Positions 23,728-33,125 of a stretch of DNA of 61,988 nucleotides are shown here, piece after piece; the first letter of the stretch is position 1; each line of letters opens with the position of its first letter. The notes beneath the pieces were generated by a model. The model worked only from the letters and a program-made list of their open reading frames with translations. It did no database searches and had not been told where the DNA came from. This DNA is from Roseburia sp. (lineage in GTDB: Bacteria; Bacillota; Clostridia; Oscillospirales; Ruminococcaceae). The stretch spans positions 1 through 61,988 of the forward strand of contig JAMPCH010000010.1 of the NCBI GenBank assembly GCA_023666265.1. The letters run 5' to 3'. The position numbers were made by a program, and so were the translations under genes.

Positions 23728-24746
23728 CGCCCGATCACCTCCGTTTTTGCGTCCCGGTACGCCTCGGTCAGGCGAAAGCGATCGCGAAGCCCCTCGGTAT
23801 AGCGGATCGACCCGTCCTCGCCGATCAGGATCATCTCAAAGTCGCCGCTCTCGCGCCAAAAGTCCGCCGCGCGGTCGCCCCCCATCACAAAAAGCGCGGT
23901 CGAGAGCGCGTCACAGAGAAAGGCGCTCCCGCCGATGACCGTCACCGAGGAAAGTCCGTTATCGACGGGTCGCCCGCTCTCGGGGTCGAGGATATGACAA
24001 TAGCGTTCGCCGTCGTCGCCGATAAAAAAGCGCTCATAATTCCCCGAGGTCGCGACGGCGCATTCGCCCAGCTCGAGGATACAGACGTTCTCGCCCGATC
24101 CGTCGGGCGCGGCGACCGCCGTCCGCCAGAGCGAGCCGTCGGGCTTCAGCCCGATCGTTCGGAGGTTCCCGCCGAGGTCAAGGACGATCGCGGTGTCGCG
24201 GCGCTCCTTTAAAAGGAGCGCCGCTTCCTCGAGCGCGTAGCCCTTCGCCGCCGCGCCGAGGTCGAGCCGTACCCCCGGGGGGAGCGTCACCGCCCCGCCC
24301 TCGATCTTTATCGCCCGATAGCCGACGAGCGGGAGGAGGGCGGCGATCTCCTCGTCCGAGGGGATCGTGTATTCGCCCCTCGTAAAGCCCCACGCCGCCG
24401 TGATCGGATAGACCGTCGGGTCGATCGCGCCGCCCGTCCGCCCGCAAAAGGAAAGGACGCCCTCGAGGAGGGCGTATGTCCGCTCGCCGACCTCGACGGG
24501 CTTCCCGTCGGAGGCGTTCACCGCCGAAAGCTCGCTCTCGGGATCGGTCACCGAAAAGAGGCGCTCGCACTCCTTCACCAAATCAAAAACGCCGTCGATC
24601 GCCACATAGTCGTAATCGCCGTAGTCGGTCACGGAGAAGTAGGTATCCATCACGAGGCTCGTCCGCCGAAGCGGCGGCTCGTCCGCCATACACCCGCACA
24701 GCGTAAGCGACAGCGCGATCAAAAGCGCGCCGAACCTTTTTTTCAT
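23724..24746 (-). CDS. apbE: FAD:protein FMN transferase, lipoprotein (ApbE)
   Basis: 340 residues. Lipoprotein signal ending LCGC (Cys at about 19). ApbE motifs: RRTSLVMDTYFSVT, RLDLGAAAKGYALE, VLDLGGNLRTIG and a C-terminal VTVIGGSAFLCDALSTALFVMG. The enzyme attaches FMN from FAD to Thr/Ser of extracytoplasmic flavoproteins using magnesium. No obvious target protein with an FMN-binding domain is in the window. It overlaps the coiled-coil gene before it by one base. Confidence 0.93.
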   Translation of the reverse strand: MKKRFGALLIALSLTLCGCMADEPPLRRTSLVMDTYFSVTDYGDYDYVAIDGVFDLVKECERLFSVTDPESELSAVNASDGKPVEVGERTYALLEGVLSFCGRTGGAIDPTVYPITAAWGFTRGEYTIPSDEEIAALLPLVGYRAIKIEGGAVTLPPGVRLDLGAAAKGYALEEAALLLKERRDTAIVLDLGGNLRTIGLKPDGSLWRTAVAAPDGSGENVCILELGECAVATSGNYERFFIGDDGERYCHILDPESGRPVDNGLSSVTVIGGSAFLCDALSTALFVMGGDRAADFWRESGDFEMILIGEDGSIRYTEGLRDRFRLTEAYRDAKTEVIGR

Positions 24747-25198
24747 CAGCGGATCGTGTTTTTGAGCGCGCCGCGCGCCTTACGGACGTCGACGAGGTCG
24801 TTGGTCAAAAGCTCCTCGACCTTATTAAGCATATTATCGACGTACTTATTCGTCATGTCGCGAAGCTCCTTTGTCTGACCCTGAACCGAGGCGTTGATCT
24901 CGTTCGCCTTGGCGGTCGCCTGACGGACGATCTCCTGTTGAGAGACGAGCATCGCCGCGCGCTGTTCCGCCTTTGAGACGATATTCGCCGCCTCGTTTTT
25001 AGCGTCGTTTAAGATCATCTTACGGTCGTTGACGAGGTCGCGCGCCTGTTTGACCTCCTTGGGCATATTGATCCGGATCTCGTCGATCAGCTCGCGCATT
25101 TTATCGACCTCGATCAGCGATTTTTTGTTTGAAAAGGGGACGTTTACCGCCTTATCGAGCATATCGTCCATCATTTCAAGAATTTCGTCAATACTCAT
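24746..25198 (-). CDS. Coiled-coil protein, V-type ATPase subunit H-like
   Basis: 150 residues, almost entirely helical and charged. The line MSIDEILEMMDDMLDKAVNVP, followed by DKMRELIDEIRINMPKEVKQA, is typical of a conserved clostridial protein found next to coaD and often called vacuolar-type H-ATPase subunit H by weak similarity. No catalytic motif. A scaffold or envelope-linked role near division proteins is possible but not shown. It overlaps coaD by 4 bases. Confidence 0.75.
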   Translation of the reverse strand: MSIDEILEMMDDMLDKAVNVPFSNKKSLIEVDKMRELIDEIRINMPKEVKQARDLVNDRKMILNDAKNEAANIVSKAEQRAAMLVSQQEIVRQATAKANEINASVQGQTKELRDMTNKYVDNMLNKVEELLTNDLVDVRKARGALKNTIR

Positions 25199-25728
25199 GC
25201 CTTCTCCTTTCTACCGTCCGCCGCTTTATTAAGGCGGGTCATAATATCCGCCTCGATCGCCGAGGGGACGAACGCGCCGATGTCTCCGCCAAAGGACGCG
25301 ATCTGTTTCACCATACTCGACGAGAGATACGTGCTCTGGCTGTCGGCGCAGAGGAATACCGTTTCCGCGCGGTCGCAGAGATGCTTGTTGATATGCGCCA
25401 TTTGAAACTCGTTCTCAAAATCGGACATGGCGCGCAGCCCTTTCACAATAATGTCGCAGTCCTTCATCTTAAAATAATCGATCAAAAGCCCGTCGAAGCA
25501 GTCGATCTCGACATTCGGAATGTCGTAACAGACCTTCCTCAGGAACGTCACGCGCTCCTCCTTCGTGAAATTCGCCGTTTTGGCGGCGTTCGTCGATACG
25601 AGGACGACGAGTTTATCAAAAAGCTTCGCCGCGCGGCGAATGATCTCGAGATGACCGTTTGTGACGGGGTCAAAGCTCCCCGGATAAAGCGCCTTTTTCA
25701 TTCGGTCGCGGCGCGTCTCATTCTCCAT
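25195..25728 (-). CDS. coaD: Pantetheine-phosphate adenylyltransferase
   Basis: 177 residues from ATG at 25728, which follows AAGGAAGAT; a second ATG nine codons on (MKKALYPGSFDPVTNGH) gives the usual family start. The nucleotidyltransferase motifs are PGSFDPVTNGH and the C-terminal YLSSSMVKQIASFGGD (ISSTxVR-type). It makes dephospho-CoA. Gene order rsmD-coaD is widely conserved. Confidence 0.95.
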   Translation of the reverse strand: MENETRRDRMKKALYPGSFDPVTNGHLEIIRRAAKLFDKLVVLVSTNAAKTANFTKEERVTFLRKVCYDIPNVEIDCFDGLLIDYFKMKDCDIIVKGLRAMSDFENEFQMAHINKHLCDRAETVFLCADSQSTYLSSSMVKQIASFGGDIGAFVPSAIEADIMTRLNKAADGRKEKA

Positions 25729-25767
25729 ATCTTCCTTATCCCTTCCCGGGCGGATCGCTCCTCCGCC

Positions 25768-26322
25768 CTACTCCCCGTCCGTTTCGCCGATCCGCCGATA
25801 GACTGTGATCCCCGTCTTACCGTGGTCGCGGCTTTTCGCGATCCTAAAGCCGTTCTCCTCCTCGGGAAGGCGGCAGCCCCGCTCATGCTCACAGACGATC
25901 ACGCCGCTCTCGCTCATACGCTCGGTCAGGGCGGGGAGCGACCGCGCGATCAGGTTCTTTTCATACGGCGGGTCTAAAAACGCCACGTCAAAGCACGCCG
26001 CCGTTCCCTTTAAAAAAGCCGCGTTCGGCATATGACAGACCTCGGCGCGATCCGTAAAGCCCGTATGGGCGAGGTTATCGCGAACGAGGGCGATCGACGC
26101 GGCGCTGTTATCCGCGAAGTACGCTTTTTTAGCCCCTCGGCTCAGCGCCTCGATCCCGAGCTGACCCGAGCCGGCGAAAAGGTCGAGAACGACCGCGCCC
26201 TCGAGCTCGAACTGGATCATACTGAACATCGCTTCCTTGATCTTTTCGGCGGTGGGGCGAACCTCACGCCCCTCCGCTGTTTTAAGCCGCCTGCCCTTCG
26301 CGGACCCCGTAATGACTCTCAT
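25768..26322 (-). CDS. rsmD: 16S rRNA m2G966 methyltransferase
   Basis: 184 residues. MRVITGSAKGRRL at the start, VLDLFAGSGQLGIEALSRGA (SAM-binding) and the catalytic FLDPPYEKN are all present. It methylates guanine 966 of 16S rRNA. Its start codon and the uvrC stop share a base, so it is coupled to uvrC. Confidence 0.95.
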   Translation of the reverse strand: MRVITGSAKGRRLKTAEGREVRPTAEKIKEAMFSMIQFELEGAVVLDLFAGSGQLGIEALSRGAKKAYFADNSAASIALVRDNLAHTGFTDRAEVCHMPNAAFLKGTAACFDVAFLDPPYEKNLIARSLPALTERMSESGVIVCEHERGCRLPEEENGFRIAKSRDHGKTGITVYRRIGETDGE

Positions 26323-28145
26323 TAAAAAATCTCCTGAATATAAAGGTAAAGCTCCTCCGCCGTCTCGCGCCCAACCTTCGCCGTCTCCATCAGCTCCTCG
26401 GGGGTCGCCTCGCGGATCGCCTGTTTTGTTTTGTATTTTTTGAGAAGCGCGAGCGCCTTCTTTTCGCCGATCCCCCGGACGCGGGTCAGCTCCAGCTCGT
26501 ACTGGGTCTGTTTATGCTTCTTCCGCTGATAGTCGATCGAATAGCGGTGTACCTCGTCTTGGATCTCGGTCAGGAGCTTAAAAAGGCTTCGGTTCGCGCT
26601 GATCCCGATCTCCGCGCCGCCGTCCGAGATCGCGCGGGTACGGTGTTTCTCGTCCTTTACGAGCCCGAAGAGGCTGACCTTCAGCCCGAGCTCGTCGAGT
26701 ACCGCGCGTACCGCGTTGACGTGACCCGCGCCGCCGTCGAGGAGGATCAAGTCGGGCAGGTCGGAGAAGCCCTCGTCGCCCTCGAGATAACGCGTAAAAC
26801 GGCGGCGCAAGACCTCCTGCATACAAGCGTAATCGTCGATCCCGACGACCTCTTTGATGTTAAAGCGGCGATAGCCCGCCTTATAGGGTCGTCCGTTTTT
26901 ATAGGTGATCATACCCGCGACGCGCGTCTGTTCCCCGAGGTTTGAAATATCGTAGCTCTCGATCAAAAACGGCGTTTTGGGAAGTCCGAGGAGCTTGGCG
27001 AGATCTTGGAGCGCCGTGATCTCGCGGCTCGTCCGCCCGACGCGGATCGAGAGATATTCGTCCGCGTTGCTCTTGGCGAGGGTCGTCAGGACTAAGCCCT
27101 CGCCCCGCTTCGGGACGCTCAGGGCGACCTTATGCCCGGTCAGTCCCCGGAAGTATTCCTCGAGGAGCGCGTTATCCTCCGTCTCGCCGTCGAGGAGGAT
27201 CGACTTGGGGATCTCCCGCCCGTTCCCGTAATACTGTAACAAAAACTCGCTCCGCATGAGGGCTTCGTCGTACTCGTCGCCGATAAAATAATTCTCTTTA
27301 TCGATGAGCTTACCCTTACGATACTTTACGACGGCGACGCTCGTGAGCTTTTGATTTTGGGAAACGGCGAAAACGTCGCAGGTCACGTTTGAGCCCGACT
27401 GGATCGACTGGGTCTTAGCGGCGCGCTCGATCGCCCTGATCCGATCGCGGATCGACGCGGCGCGCTCGAAGTCGAGCGCCTCAGCCGCCGCCTCCATCTC
27501 CTTCGTTAAACGCTCGACGCTCTCCCGCCCGCCGTTTTTGAGATAGCCGAGCGCCTGATCGAGGACGGCGCGATATTCCTCGGGCGACATTCTCCCGAGA
27601 CAGACGCCCATACAGCGTTTTATATGGTGGTTGAGACAGGGCCGCTCCTTCCCAAAATCGCGAGGAAAGACCTTTTTACAAGTCGGGAGCATAAAAATTT
27701 TATTACACTCCTCGATCGTCTGTTTGACGGTATAGCCGCTCATATAAGGACCGATATAGGTCGAGGCGGGGTCGTCGGTCTTAAAGGAATGCTCGATCCG
27801 GGGGTAGTCGCCGCCCGTGATCCGGATATAGCTAAAGCCCTTATCGTCCTTGAGAAGGATATTGTACTTCGGGGTATGGAGCTTGATGAGGCTCGCCTCG
27901 AGGACGAGCGCGTCTAGCTCGGTCTCGGTCACGATAAAATCAAAATCGTCAATATTGGAGACGAGCTTATAGGTCTTGGCGTTATGCGCCTCGACCGCGT
28001 GAAAGTAGGAGGTGACGCGGTTTTTAAGGAGCTTCGCCTTCCCGATATAGATGATCGCGCCCGATCTGTCCTTCATCCGATACACGCCGGGACAGAGCGG
28101 GAGGCGATTCGCCTTATCACGGAGAAACTCGAGCCTTTCAAACAT
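26322..28145 (-). CDS. uvrC: Excinuclease ABC subunit C
   Basis: 607 residues. GIY-YIG nuclease at the N-terminus (GVYRMKDRSGAIIYIGKAK), UVR motif (EAAAEALDFERAASIRDRI, about 220-245), RNase H-like second nuclease with IESYDISNLG and LPDLILLDGGAGHVNA, and helix-hairpin-helix repeats at the end. It makes both incisions in nucleotide excision repair with UvrA and UvrB, which are not in the window. Confidence 0.96.
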   Translation of the reverse strand: MFERLEFLRDKANRLPLCPGVYRMKDRSGAIIYIGKAKLLKNRVTSYFHAVEAHNAKTYKLVSNIDDFDFIVTETELDALVLEASLIKLHTPKYNILLKDDKGFSYIRITGGDYPRIEHSFKTDDPASTYIGPYMSGYTVKQTIEECNKIFMLPTCKKVFPRDFGKERPCLNHHIKRCMGVCLGRMSPEEYRAVLDQALGYLKNGGRESVERLTKEMEAAAEALDFERAASIRDRIRAIERAAKTQSIQSGSNVTCDVFAVSQNQKLTSVAVVKYRKGKLIDKENYFIGDEYDEALMRSEFLLQYYGNGREIPKSILLDGETEDNALLEEYFRGLTGHKVALSVPKRGEGLVLTTLAKSNADEYLSIRVGRTSREITALQDLAKLLGLPKTPFLIESYDISNLGEQTRVAGMITYKNGRPYKAGYRRFNIKEVVGIDDYACMQEVLRRRFTRYLEGDEGFSDLPDLILLDGGAGHVNAVRAVLDELGLKVSLFGLVKDEKHRTRAISDGGAEIGISANRSLFKLLTEIQDEVHRYSIDYQRKKHKQTQYELELTRVRGIGEKKALALLKKYKTKQAIREATPEELMETAKVGRETAEELYLYIQEIF

Positions 28146-28189
28146 GGGTGGGGACCTTTCTTACGAGGGGTATGAGATACATACATTTC

Positions 28190-28218
28190 ATTATAACACA
28201 AAAATCGAATAGTGTCAA
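28190..28218 (-). promoter_or_regulatory. Consensus promoter of the uvrC operon
   Basis: On the minus strand TTGACA (28218-28213), 17-bp spacer, TATAAT (28195-28190); about 40 bases to the uvrC start. No LexA-type box (GAAC-N4-GTTC) was seen. Confidence 0.85.
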
Positions 28219-28276
28219 TGTTTTTCGCGCGGATTGGAGGGAAATTATTTTTGTTTTCTTAAGAATCAAGGTTTCC

Positions 28277-28305
28277 TTGCTTTTTTCCTCATATCGTGCT
28301 ATAAT
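28277..28305 (+). promoter_or_regulatory. Promoter of the GT4 gene
   Basis: TTGCTT (28277-28282), 17-bp spacer, TATAAT (28300-28305), with a leader of about 110 bases. It is divergent from the uvrC promoter 60 bp away. Confidence 0.7.
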
Positions 28306-28424
28306 ACCGATATGCAATTAAAAACCGTACAAAAACAAGCAAAAGCTTAGGCTAATGCGGTTTTAATCGCGGATTTATATAAAGGCGCGACCTGCCATCG
28401 GGTCTCGGAGAAAGGAATTGAAAA

Positions 28425-29522
28425 TTGAAGATCCTTTTTGTATCGCATATCGCAAATTTTCAGAAATTCAACAGACCGTATATGCGGTGGTTTCGGGAAC
28501 AGGGCTGGGAGGTCCATTACGCCTCCTTCGACGACGAACCCGTTACGGACGTCGACTTTTTTCATAAGATCGACTTTCGGCGAAACCCCTTTCACCCCCA
28601 AAACCTTAAGGCTTTTTTTCAGATGGTTCGTCTATATAAAAAATATCGTTTCGAGATCGTGCATTGCCATTCCCCGATCGGCGGGATCGTCGCCAGAGCG
28701 GCGGCTGTCTTTTTCCCGAAAATAAAGATCCTCTATACCGTACACGGATTTCATTTTTTTAAGGGCGCGCCTCGGAAAAATTTTCTTTTATACCGAACGA
28801 TTGAAAAGCTTTTCGCGCGGCGAACGGACGCGCTCGTCACCATTAACGAGGAGGACTTTGAATCGGCAAAAAAATTCCGCCTACGCAGAGGCGGAACGAT
28901 CTATCATATTCCCGGCGTCGGTGTGGATACCGATCTGTTTTTTAACGCGACTCCGATCCCCAAAAAAGAACTGGGGATCCCCGAAAATGCCTTCGTCGTC
29001 GTCACCGTCGCGGAGCTTATCAAGCGAAAGAACTATCGAACCTCTCTCCGTGCCTTCGCCAAAGCCGACCTTCCGAATTCCTATTACCTGATCTGCGGGA
29101 GCGTGCTTTTGGATGGGAACGCGGAGATTTCCGCTATTGAGGAGCTTATCGACGCGCTCGGCATACGGGATCGGGTCATTTTCGCCGGATATAGGCGGGA
29201 CGTCGCCCGCCTTTTAAAGGCGTCCGACATTTTCCTTCTCGCCTCCTATCAAGAGGGATTGTGTATTTCGATCGTTGAAGCTATGGCGAGCGGACTCCCC
29301 GTGGTCGCGTCGAGAATACGCGGAAATACCGAGCTTATCGCCGAAAACGGCTACCTCTGTGAAGTAAGCGATGTCGACGCGTATGCCCACGCGTTGAAAA
29401 AACTGTACGAAGATCCCGACCTTCGAGAAAAAACGCGGGAAAACAGCGTCAAATCATCGAAGCGATATGATACGCGGGAAACCGTAAGACAGATGGGGGA
29501 GATCTATCGGCGTTATATGTGA
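28425..29522 (+). CDS. Glycosyltransferase family 4 (EpsD/CapH-like)
   Basis: 365 residues with a TTG start at 28425, preceded by AGAAAGGAA at proper spacing. GT-B fold: an N-terminal domain with HCHSPIGGIVARAA and YTVHGFHFFKG, and a C-terminal domain with VVTVAELIKRKNY, VIFAGYRRDVARLLKASDIFLLASYQEGLCISIVEAMASGLPVVAS, the E-x7-E motif that binds the sugar nucleotide. It adds one sugar to a membrane-bound intermediate on the cytoplasmic side. It is the only plus-strand gene of the polysaccharide locus; its 3' end overlaps the convergent GlfT2-like gene by 10 bases. Confidence 0.92.
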   Translation: MKILFVSHIANFQKFNRPYMRWFREQGWEVHYASFDDEPVTDVDFFHKIDFRRNPFHPQNLKAFFQMVRLYKKYRFEIVHCHSPIGGIVARAAAVFFPKIKILYTVHGFHFFKGAPRKNFLLYRTIEKLFARRTDALVTINEEDFESAKKFRLRRGGTIYHIPGVGVDTDLFFNATPIPKKELGIPENAFVVVTVAELIKRKNYRTSLRAFAKADLPNSYYLICGSVLLDGNAEISAIEELIDALGIRDRVIFAGYRRDVARLLKASDIFLLASYQEGLCISIVEAMASGLPVVASRIRGNTELIAENGYLCEVSDVDAYAHALKKLYEDPDLREKTRENSVKSSKRYDTRETVRQMGEIYRRYM

Positions 29523-31234
29523 TCGGGAGAGTCGTCTTTCGCCTCGTCGGATAGACCAAGATGCTTTCGCCAAAAACCGAACGACGTGATTTCCGCCCTG
29601 CGGGATAAATAGCTTTTACTTGCGCCGGAATAACCGTGCAACAACCTAAAGGAAGCACCGATCCCCATAAAAGTATATTTGATCAATTTAAAGAAGCTTC
29701 TTTGTGTTACGACCCCGACGTCTCCTCCGAGCTGATACTGGACGACCGCTTTTTTTCCGAAAACGTCGCGGGCGCTTATGGCCGACAGGGGAAACGCGGC
29801 GACTTCCTTTTGTAAAAGATAAGACGGTATAAAATGACCGCCGGCGGTCAGCGCCATAGGGACGGTTATTCTTTTATCCTTCTTATGCGCGTCGTTTCTC
29901 AGTTCCTCGCTCCACTCGTCGATTTGGCGTAAAGGGATGAGCTTTATCGCTTTTTGGATCAGCTCTCGGTTCAGCTCCTCCTCGTCCGTCTTCAAAAAAA
30001 AGTCCACTCCGCCGAGAAAATCATCGATCGCCTTTATCACGATAACGCAATTGTCATAGCGATATAAAAAGAGCTGTTTAAGGATCTCATGCCAAAATCG
30101 TTTCAGCGCATCGACTGTGTTGCTTCTGTTATGCGCCGCATTCATAACAAGCTCATTACGTAAATGGTAATAATCGATCACAAAGCTGATCTTTCGGTCG
30201 AACGCCTCATGATAGATCCCGACGCCGTTCATGGTGATAATTTCCGTTTCCGGCGGCTTTCTGAGACCGTATTCCACATCGTCGAATTTAATAAAAAAAG
30301 GGAACGGAAGCCCGTTTTCCGTTACGGAGACCGGCATACACAGCGTCCACCAGCCTCCGCACCCGACCCCGGGATTATCCAAATTATCCAAAAGCATTTC
30401 CCGCTTTCGCATATCTGCCCGCGCTTTATGGCTGATCATTTTCCCGTCCCATTCCGAACCGCATTCATGCTGTTCCCAACGCTTGTGCATAGGAAACATG
30501 GAGGCGGAGATCCAACTCTTGGCATATTGATCGCACAGCAAGGAGAGAAAAACGGTCATGCGCTCCAGCACCTCGGGATAAAACTCCACGTCGTCGTCCA
30601 TAAAGATCACATGAGAAAAACCGCCGTCAACCGCCTCGATCAGACCTCTCGTAAAGCCGCCGCTCCCGCCGTAGTTTTTATTCGGAACAATTCGGATCAG
30701 AGGATCGGAAAGCCGACTTTCGGGAAGGCTGTTCCCATTGTCGATCACAAAAACGCGGTTGATCGAGCTGAACCGAAATCCCCTTAAAAGCTCGATATTT
30801 CGCCGCACGTATTGTTCACGCTTATAAGTACAAATGGCGACGCAAACGTTTACGGGATTAGGCTCGCATTCCGCTCCATACTCGCCGTTTATAAATACGC
30901 AATCGGTGAGCGCGGTGATCCTCGCGTATAAAAAGCCCAACATCGGAAGCGAAGAGAGCTCCGCAGTCAGGGTCGCCTCCCCCTCCGCCTCGATCCCGCA
31001 AAGAACCGTTTCCCGACCGTCAAAAACGCACAGCTCGACCCTTGCCACACCCGAAAATGCACAAGAAAAACACACCTCGCGGATCGGCGTATAGGCTCGA
31101 TATTTCGTATAAGAAAAGCTGTTATAATATGTGTCGAAGGACAGCGTCTCCCCGCCGTTCAGCGCGGCGCTCCCGCGATAATACAGTTCCGTATCCGCCT
31201 CGGTATCGGGCAGGATCAGTGTCTGGAGCTTCAC
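29513..31234 (-). CDS. GlfT2-like galactofuranosyltransferase (GT2)
   Basis: 573 residues. An N-terminal beta domain (about 1-125) precedes a GT-A domain: NVCVAICTYKREQYVRRNI, FVIDNGNS, NKNYGGSGGFTRGL, the metal motif MDDDVEF, GWWTLCMP, IKFDDVEYGLR and GIYHEAFD. This is the layout of GlfT2, the galactofuranan polymerase of mycobacteria, and its relatives. The UDP-Galf donor would come from Glf, encoded directly upstream in the operon (and again at 35798-36949). The C-terminal helices (about 400-573) are complete. Confidence 0.88.
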   Translation of the reverse strand: MKLQTLILPDTEADTELYYRGSAALNGGETLSFDTYYNSFSYTKYRAYTPIREVCFSCAFSGVARVELCVFDGRETVLCGIEAEGEATLTAELSSLPMLGFLYARITALTDCVFINGEYGAECEPNPVNVCVAICTYKREQYVRRNIELLRGFRFSSINRVFVIDNGNSLPESRLSDPLIRIVPNKNYGGSGGFTRGLIEAVDGGFSHVIFMDDDVEFYPEVLERMTVFLSLLCDQYAKSWISASMFPMHKRWEQHECGSEWDGKMISHKARADMRKREMLLDNLDNPGVGCGGWWTLCMPVSVTENGLPFPFFIKFDDVEYGLRKPPETEIITMNGVGIYHEAFDRKISFVIDYYHLRNELVMNAAHNRSNTVDALKRFWHEILKQLFLYRYDNCVIVIKAIDDFLGGVDFFLKTDEEELNRELIQKAIKLIPLRQIDEWSEELRNDAHKKDKRITVPMALTAGGHFIPSYLLQKEVAAFPLSAISARDVFGKKAVVQYQLGGDVGVVTQRSFFKLIKYTFMGIGASFRLLHGYSGASKSYLSRRAEITSFGFWRKHLGLSDEAKDDSPDHI

Positions 31235-31252
31235 TCGACTTGATCTCTCCTT

Positions 31253-32341
31253 TTATAATTCTTCCTTGACCGCCGCCAACGCCGCCCCGATCACTTGATC
31301 CATATTATAATATCGGTATTGACCCAACCGCCCGCCAAACTTGACGTCCGATCTCTGCGCCGCGAGCGCCTTGTATCGTTCAAACAGTCGGTCGTTCTTC
31401 TCGTCGTTGACGGGATAGTAAGGCTCCGTCTTTGTATCCCATTCTACGGAATATTCGCGGCTGACGACCGTTTTCGGCTGTGTGCCGAACTCAAAATGCT
31501 TATGCTCGATCACGCGCGTATACGGGATCTCCGACGAAGTATAATTCACCACCGCGTTCCCCTGAAAATTATCCGTATTTAAAATTTCCGTCTCAAACCG
31601 AACGCTTCTGTACGCGAGCGCTCCGAAACGGTAATCAAAAAACTCATCGATACACCCCGTATAGATCGTCCTATACGCCGTTTTTTCGTTTTTTACCGCT
31701 TGATAATCAACGTTCAGACGAACCTCGATCCCGTCCAAAAGCTTCTCAAAAATACGGGTATAGCCGCCGATCGGGATTCCTTGAAACCGATCGGTAAAAT
31801 AATTGTTATCATAAGTGAAACGCAGAGGAAGGCGCTTTATGATAAACGCCGGAAGCTCTTTACAGCTCCTACCCCACTGCTTTTCGGTATATCCCTTTAC
31901 GAGCTTTTCGTAAACGTCCTTTCCGACCAGAGATAACGCCTGTTCCTCCAGGTTTTTCGCCGGCGCGCCGTTTAAGCTTAAAACCTGCTCCGAAAGAATT
32001 CTTTTCGCCTCGTCCGGCGTTCGAATTCCCCACATCCTACTAAAGGTGTTCATATTAAAGGGAAGATTATAAAGCTCGTCCCCGAATATCGCGACGGGCG
32101 AATTGATATAGTGGTTAAATTCGGCGAATTGATTGACATAGTCCCATATCTCGCGGTCGGAGGTGTGAAAAATATGTGCGCCGTATTTATGAACGCGGAT
32201 ACCTTCGATCTCCTCTGTGTAACAATTTCCTCCGATATGACTGCGGCGGTCGATCACGAGGCATTTTTTCCCTCGCCGCCGCATTTCGTAAGCAAAAACC
32301 GAGCCAAACAGCCCCGCCCCAACGATCAAGTAGTCGTACAT
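31253..32341 (-). CDS. glf: UDP-galactopyranose mutase (copy 1)
   Basis: 362 residues. FAD-binding VGAGLFGSVFAYEMRRRGK, HIGGNCYTEE, YGAHIFHTS and the C-terminal GGRLGQYRYYNMDQVIGAAL match UGM throughout. The enzyme interconverts UDP-Galp and UDP-Galf using reduced FAD. It overlaps the ABC ATPase gene by 16 bases and precedes the galactofuranosyltransferase gene. The second glf (35798-36949) is quite different in sequence, so this is not a recent duplication. Confidence 0.95.
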   Translation of the reverse strand: MYDYLIVGAGLFGSVFAYEMRRRGKKCLVIDRRSHIGGNCYTEEIEGIRVHKYGAHIFHTSDREIWDYVNQFAEFNHYINSPVAIFGDELYNLPFNMNTFSRMWGIRTPDEAKRILSEQVLSLNGAPAKNLEEQALSLVGKDVYEKLVKGYTEKQWGRSCKELPAFIIKRLPLRFTYDNNYFTDRFQGIPIGGYTRIFEKLLDGIEVRLNVDYQAVKNEKTAYRTIYTGCIDEFFDYRFGALAYRSVRFETEILNTDNFQGNAVVNYTSSEIPYTRVIEHKHFEFGTQPKTVVSREYSVEWDTKTEPYYPVNDEKNDRLFERYKALAAQRSDVKFGGRLGQYRYYNMDQVIGAALAAVKEEL

Positions 32342-33102
32342 GAAACTCCCCCCGGTAAAATTTTTGTTTTTAGGAACTTCTCATATTCGTCGCAGATCGG
32401 CGCGGTATCCCCGAACGCGATCTGTCGTCCGTGATCGAGCCATAAAACCTTATTGCACATTCTCCGAACCTGTTCTATCGAATGAGAAACCAAAACGGTC
32501 GCCTTTCCGTTTCGGATGATCTCCTTCATTTTCTGTTCGCTCTTCTCGCGGAACGCGCCGTCGCCGACCGATAACACCTCGTCCAGTATCAGGATCTCTG
32601 GCTCGACCATACTCGCGATCGAAAAAGCGATCCTCGATTTCATACCGCTTGAAAGCTGTTTAAACGGGCGCTCCTCAAATTCCCGAAGTCCCGAAAAATC
32701 AAGGATCTCGGGATATTTCCGATCCATAAACTCGCGGGTATAGCCGAGCATCGCCCCCCGAAGATACGCATTTTCTTTTACATTCAGATCGCCGTCAAAG
32801 CCGCTCGCCAGTTCCAAAAGCGCCGCGATCTTCCCATCGACCCTGACGCTTCCCTTAGAGGGACGCATGATCTGAGTAACGACCTTGAGCAGGGTGGATT
32901 TTCCCGCGCCGTTCGTTCCGATGATCCCGAGCATATCGCCTTTTTCCACGGTAAAGGAAACGCCGTTCACAGCGAAAAAAGACTTCACCTCATACTTTCC
33001 GGTAAGCTTTCTGGTAAAATACTCCTTTAAGCTTATGTTGCGTAGGTCGCCGACCCGATATTCGACCGACACGTTTCGCACATCAATGACGAGATCACTC
33101 AT
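32326..33102 (-). CDS. ABC polysaccharide exporter, ATP-binding subunit (Wzt/TagH type)
   Basis: 258 residues from MSDLVIDVRNVSVEYRVG; GGAGG stands 10 bases before this ATG, so an ATG nine codons upstream is rejected. Walker A GTNGAGKST, signature LSSGMKSR, Walker B LILDEVLSVGD and switch histidine VSHS. The ARxx insertion ISLKEYFTRKLTGKYEVKSFFAVN is typical of O-antigen and teichoic-acid exporters. There is no C-terminal carbohydrate-binding domain as in Wzt of E. coli O9a, so export should not depend on a modified chain end. Confidence 0.93.
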   Translation of the reverse strand: MSDLVIDVRNVSVEYRVGDLRNISLKEYFTRKLTGKYEVKSFFAVNGVSFTVEKGDMLGIIGTNGAGKSTLLKVVTQIMRPSKGSVRVDGKIAALLELASGFDGDLNVKENAYLRGAMLGYTREFMDRKYPEILDFSGLREFEERPFKQLSSGMKSRIAFSIASMVEPEILILDEVLSVGDGAFREKSEQKMKEIIRNGKATVLVSHSIEQVRRMCNKVLWLDHGRQIAFGDTAPICDEYEKFLKTKILPGGVSCTTT

Positions 33103-33125
33103 ATCCGCGATTCCTCCTTCCCCGA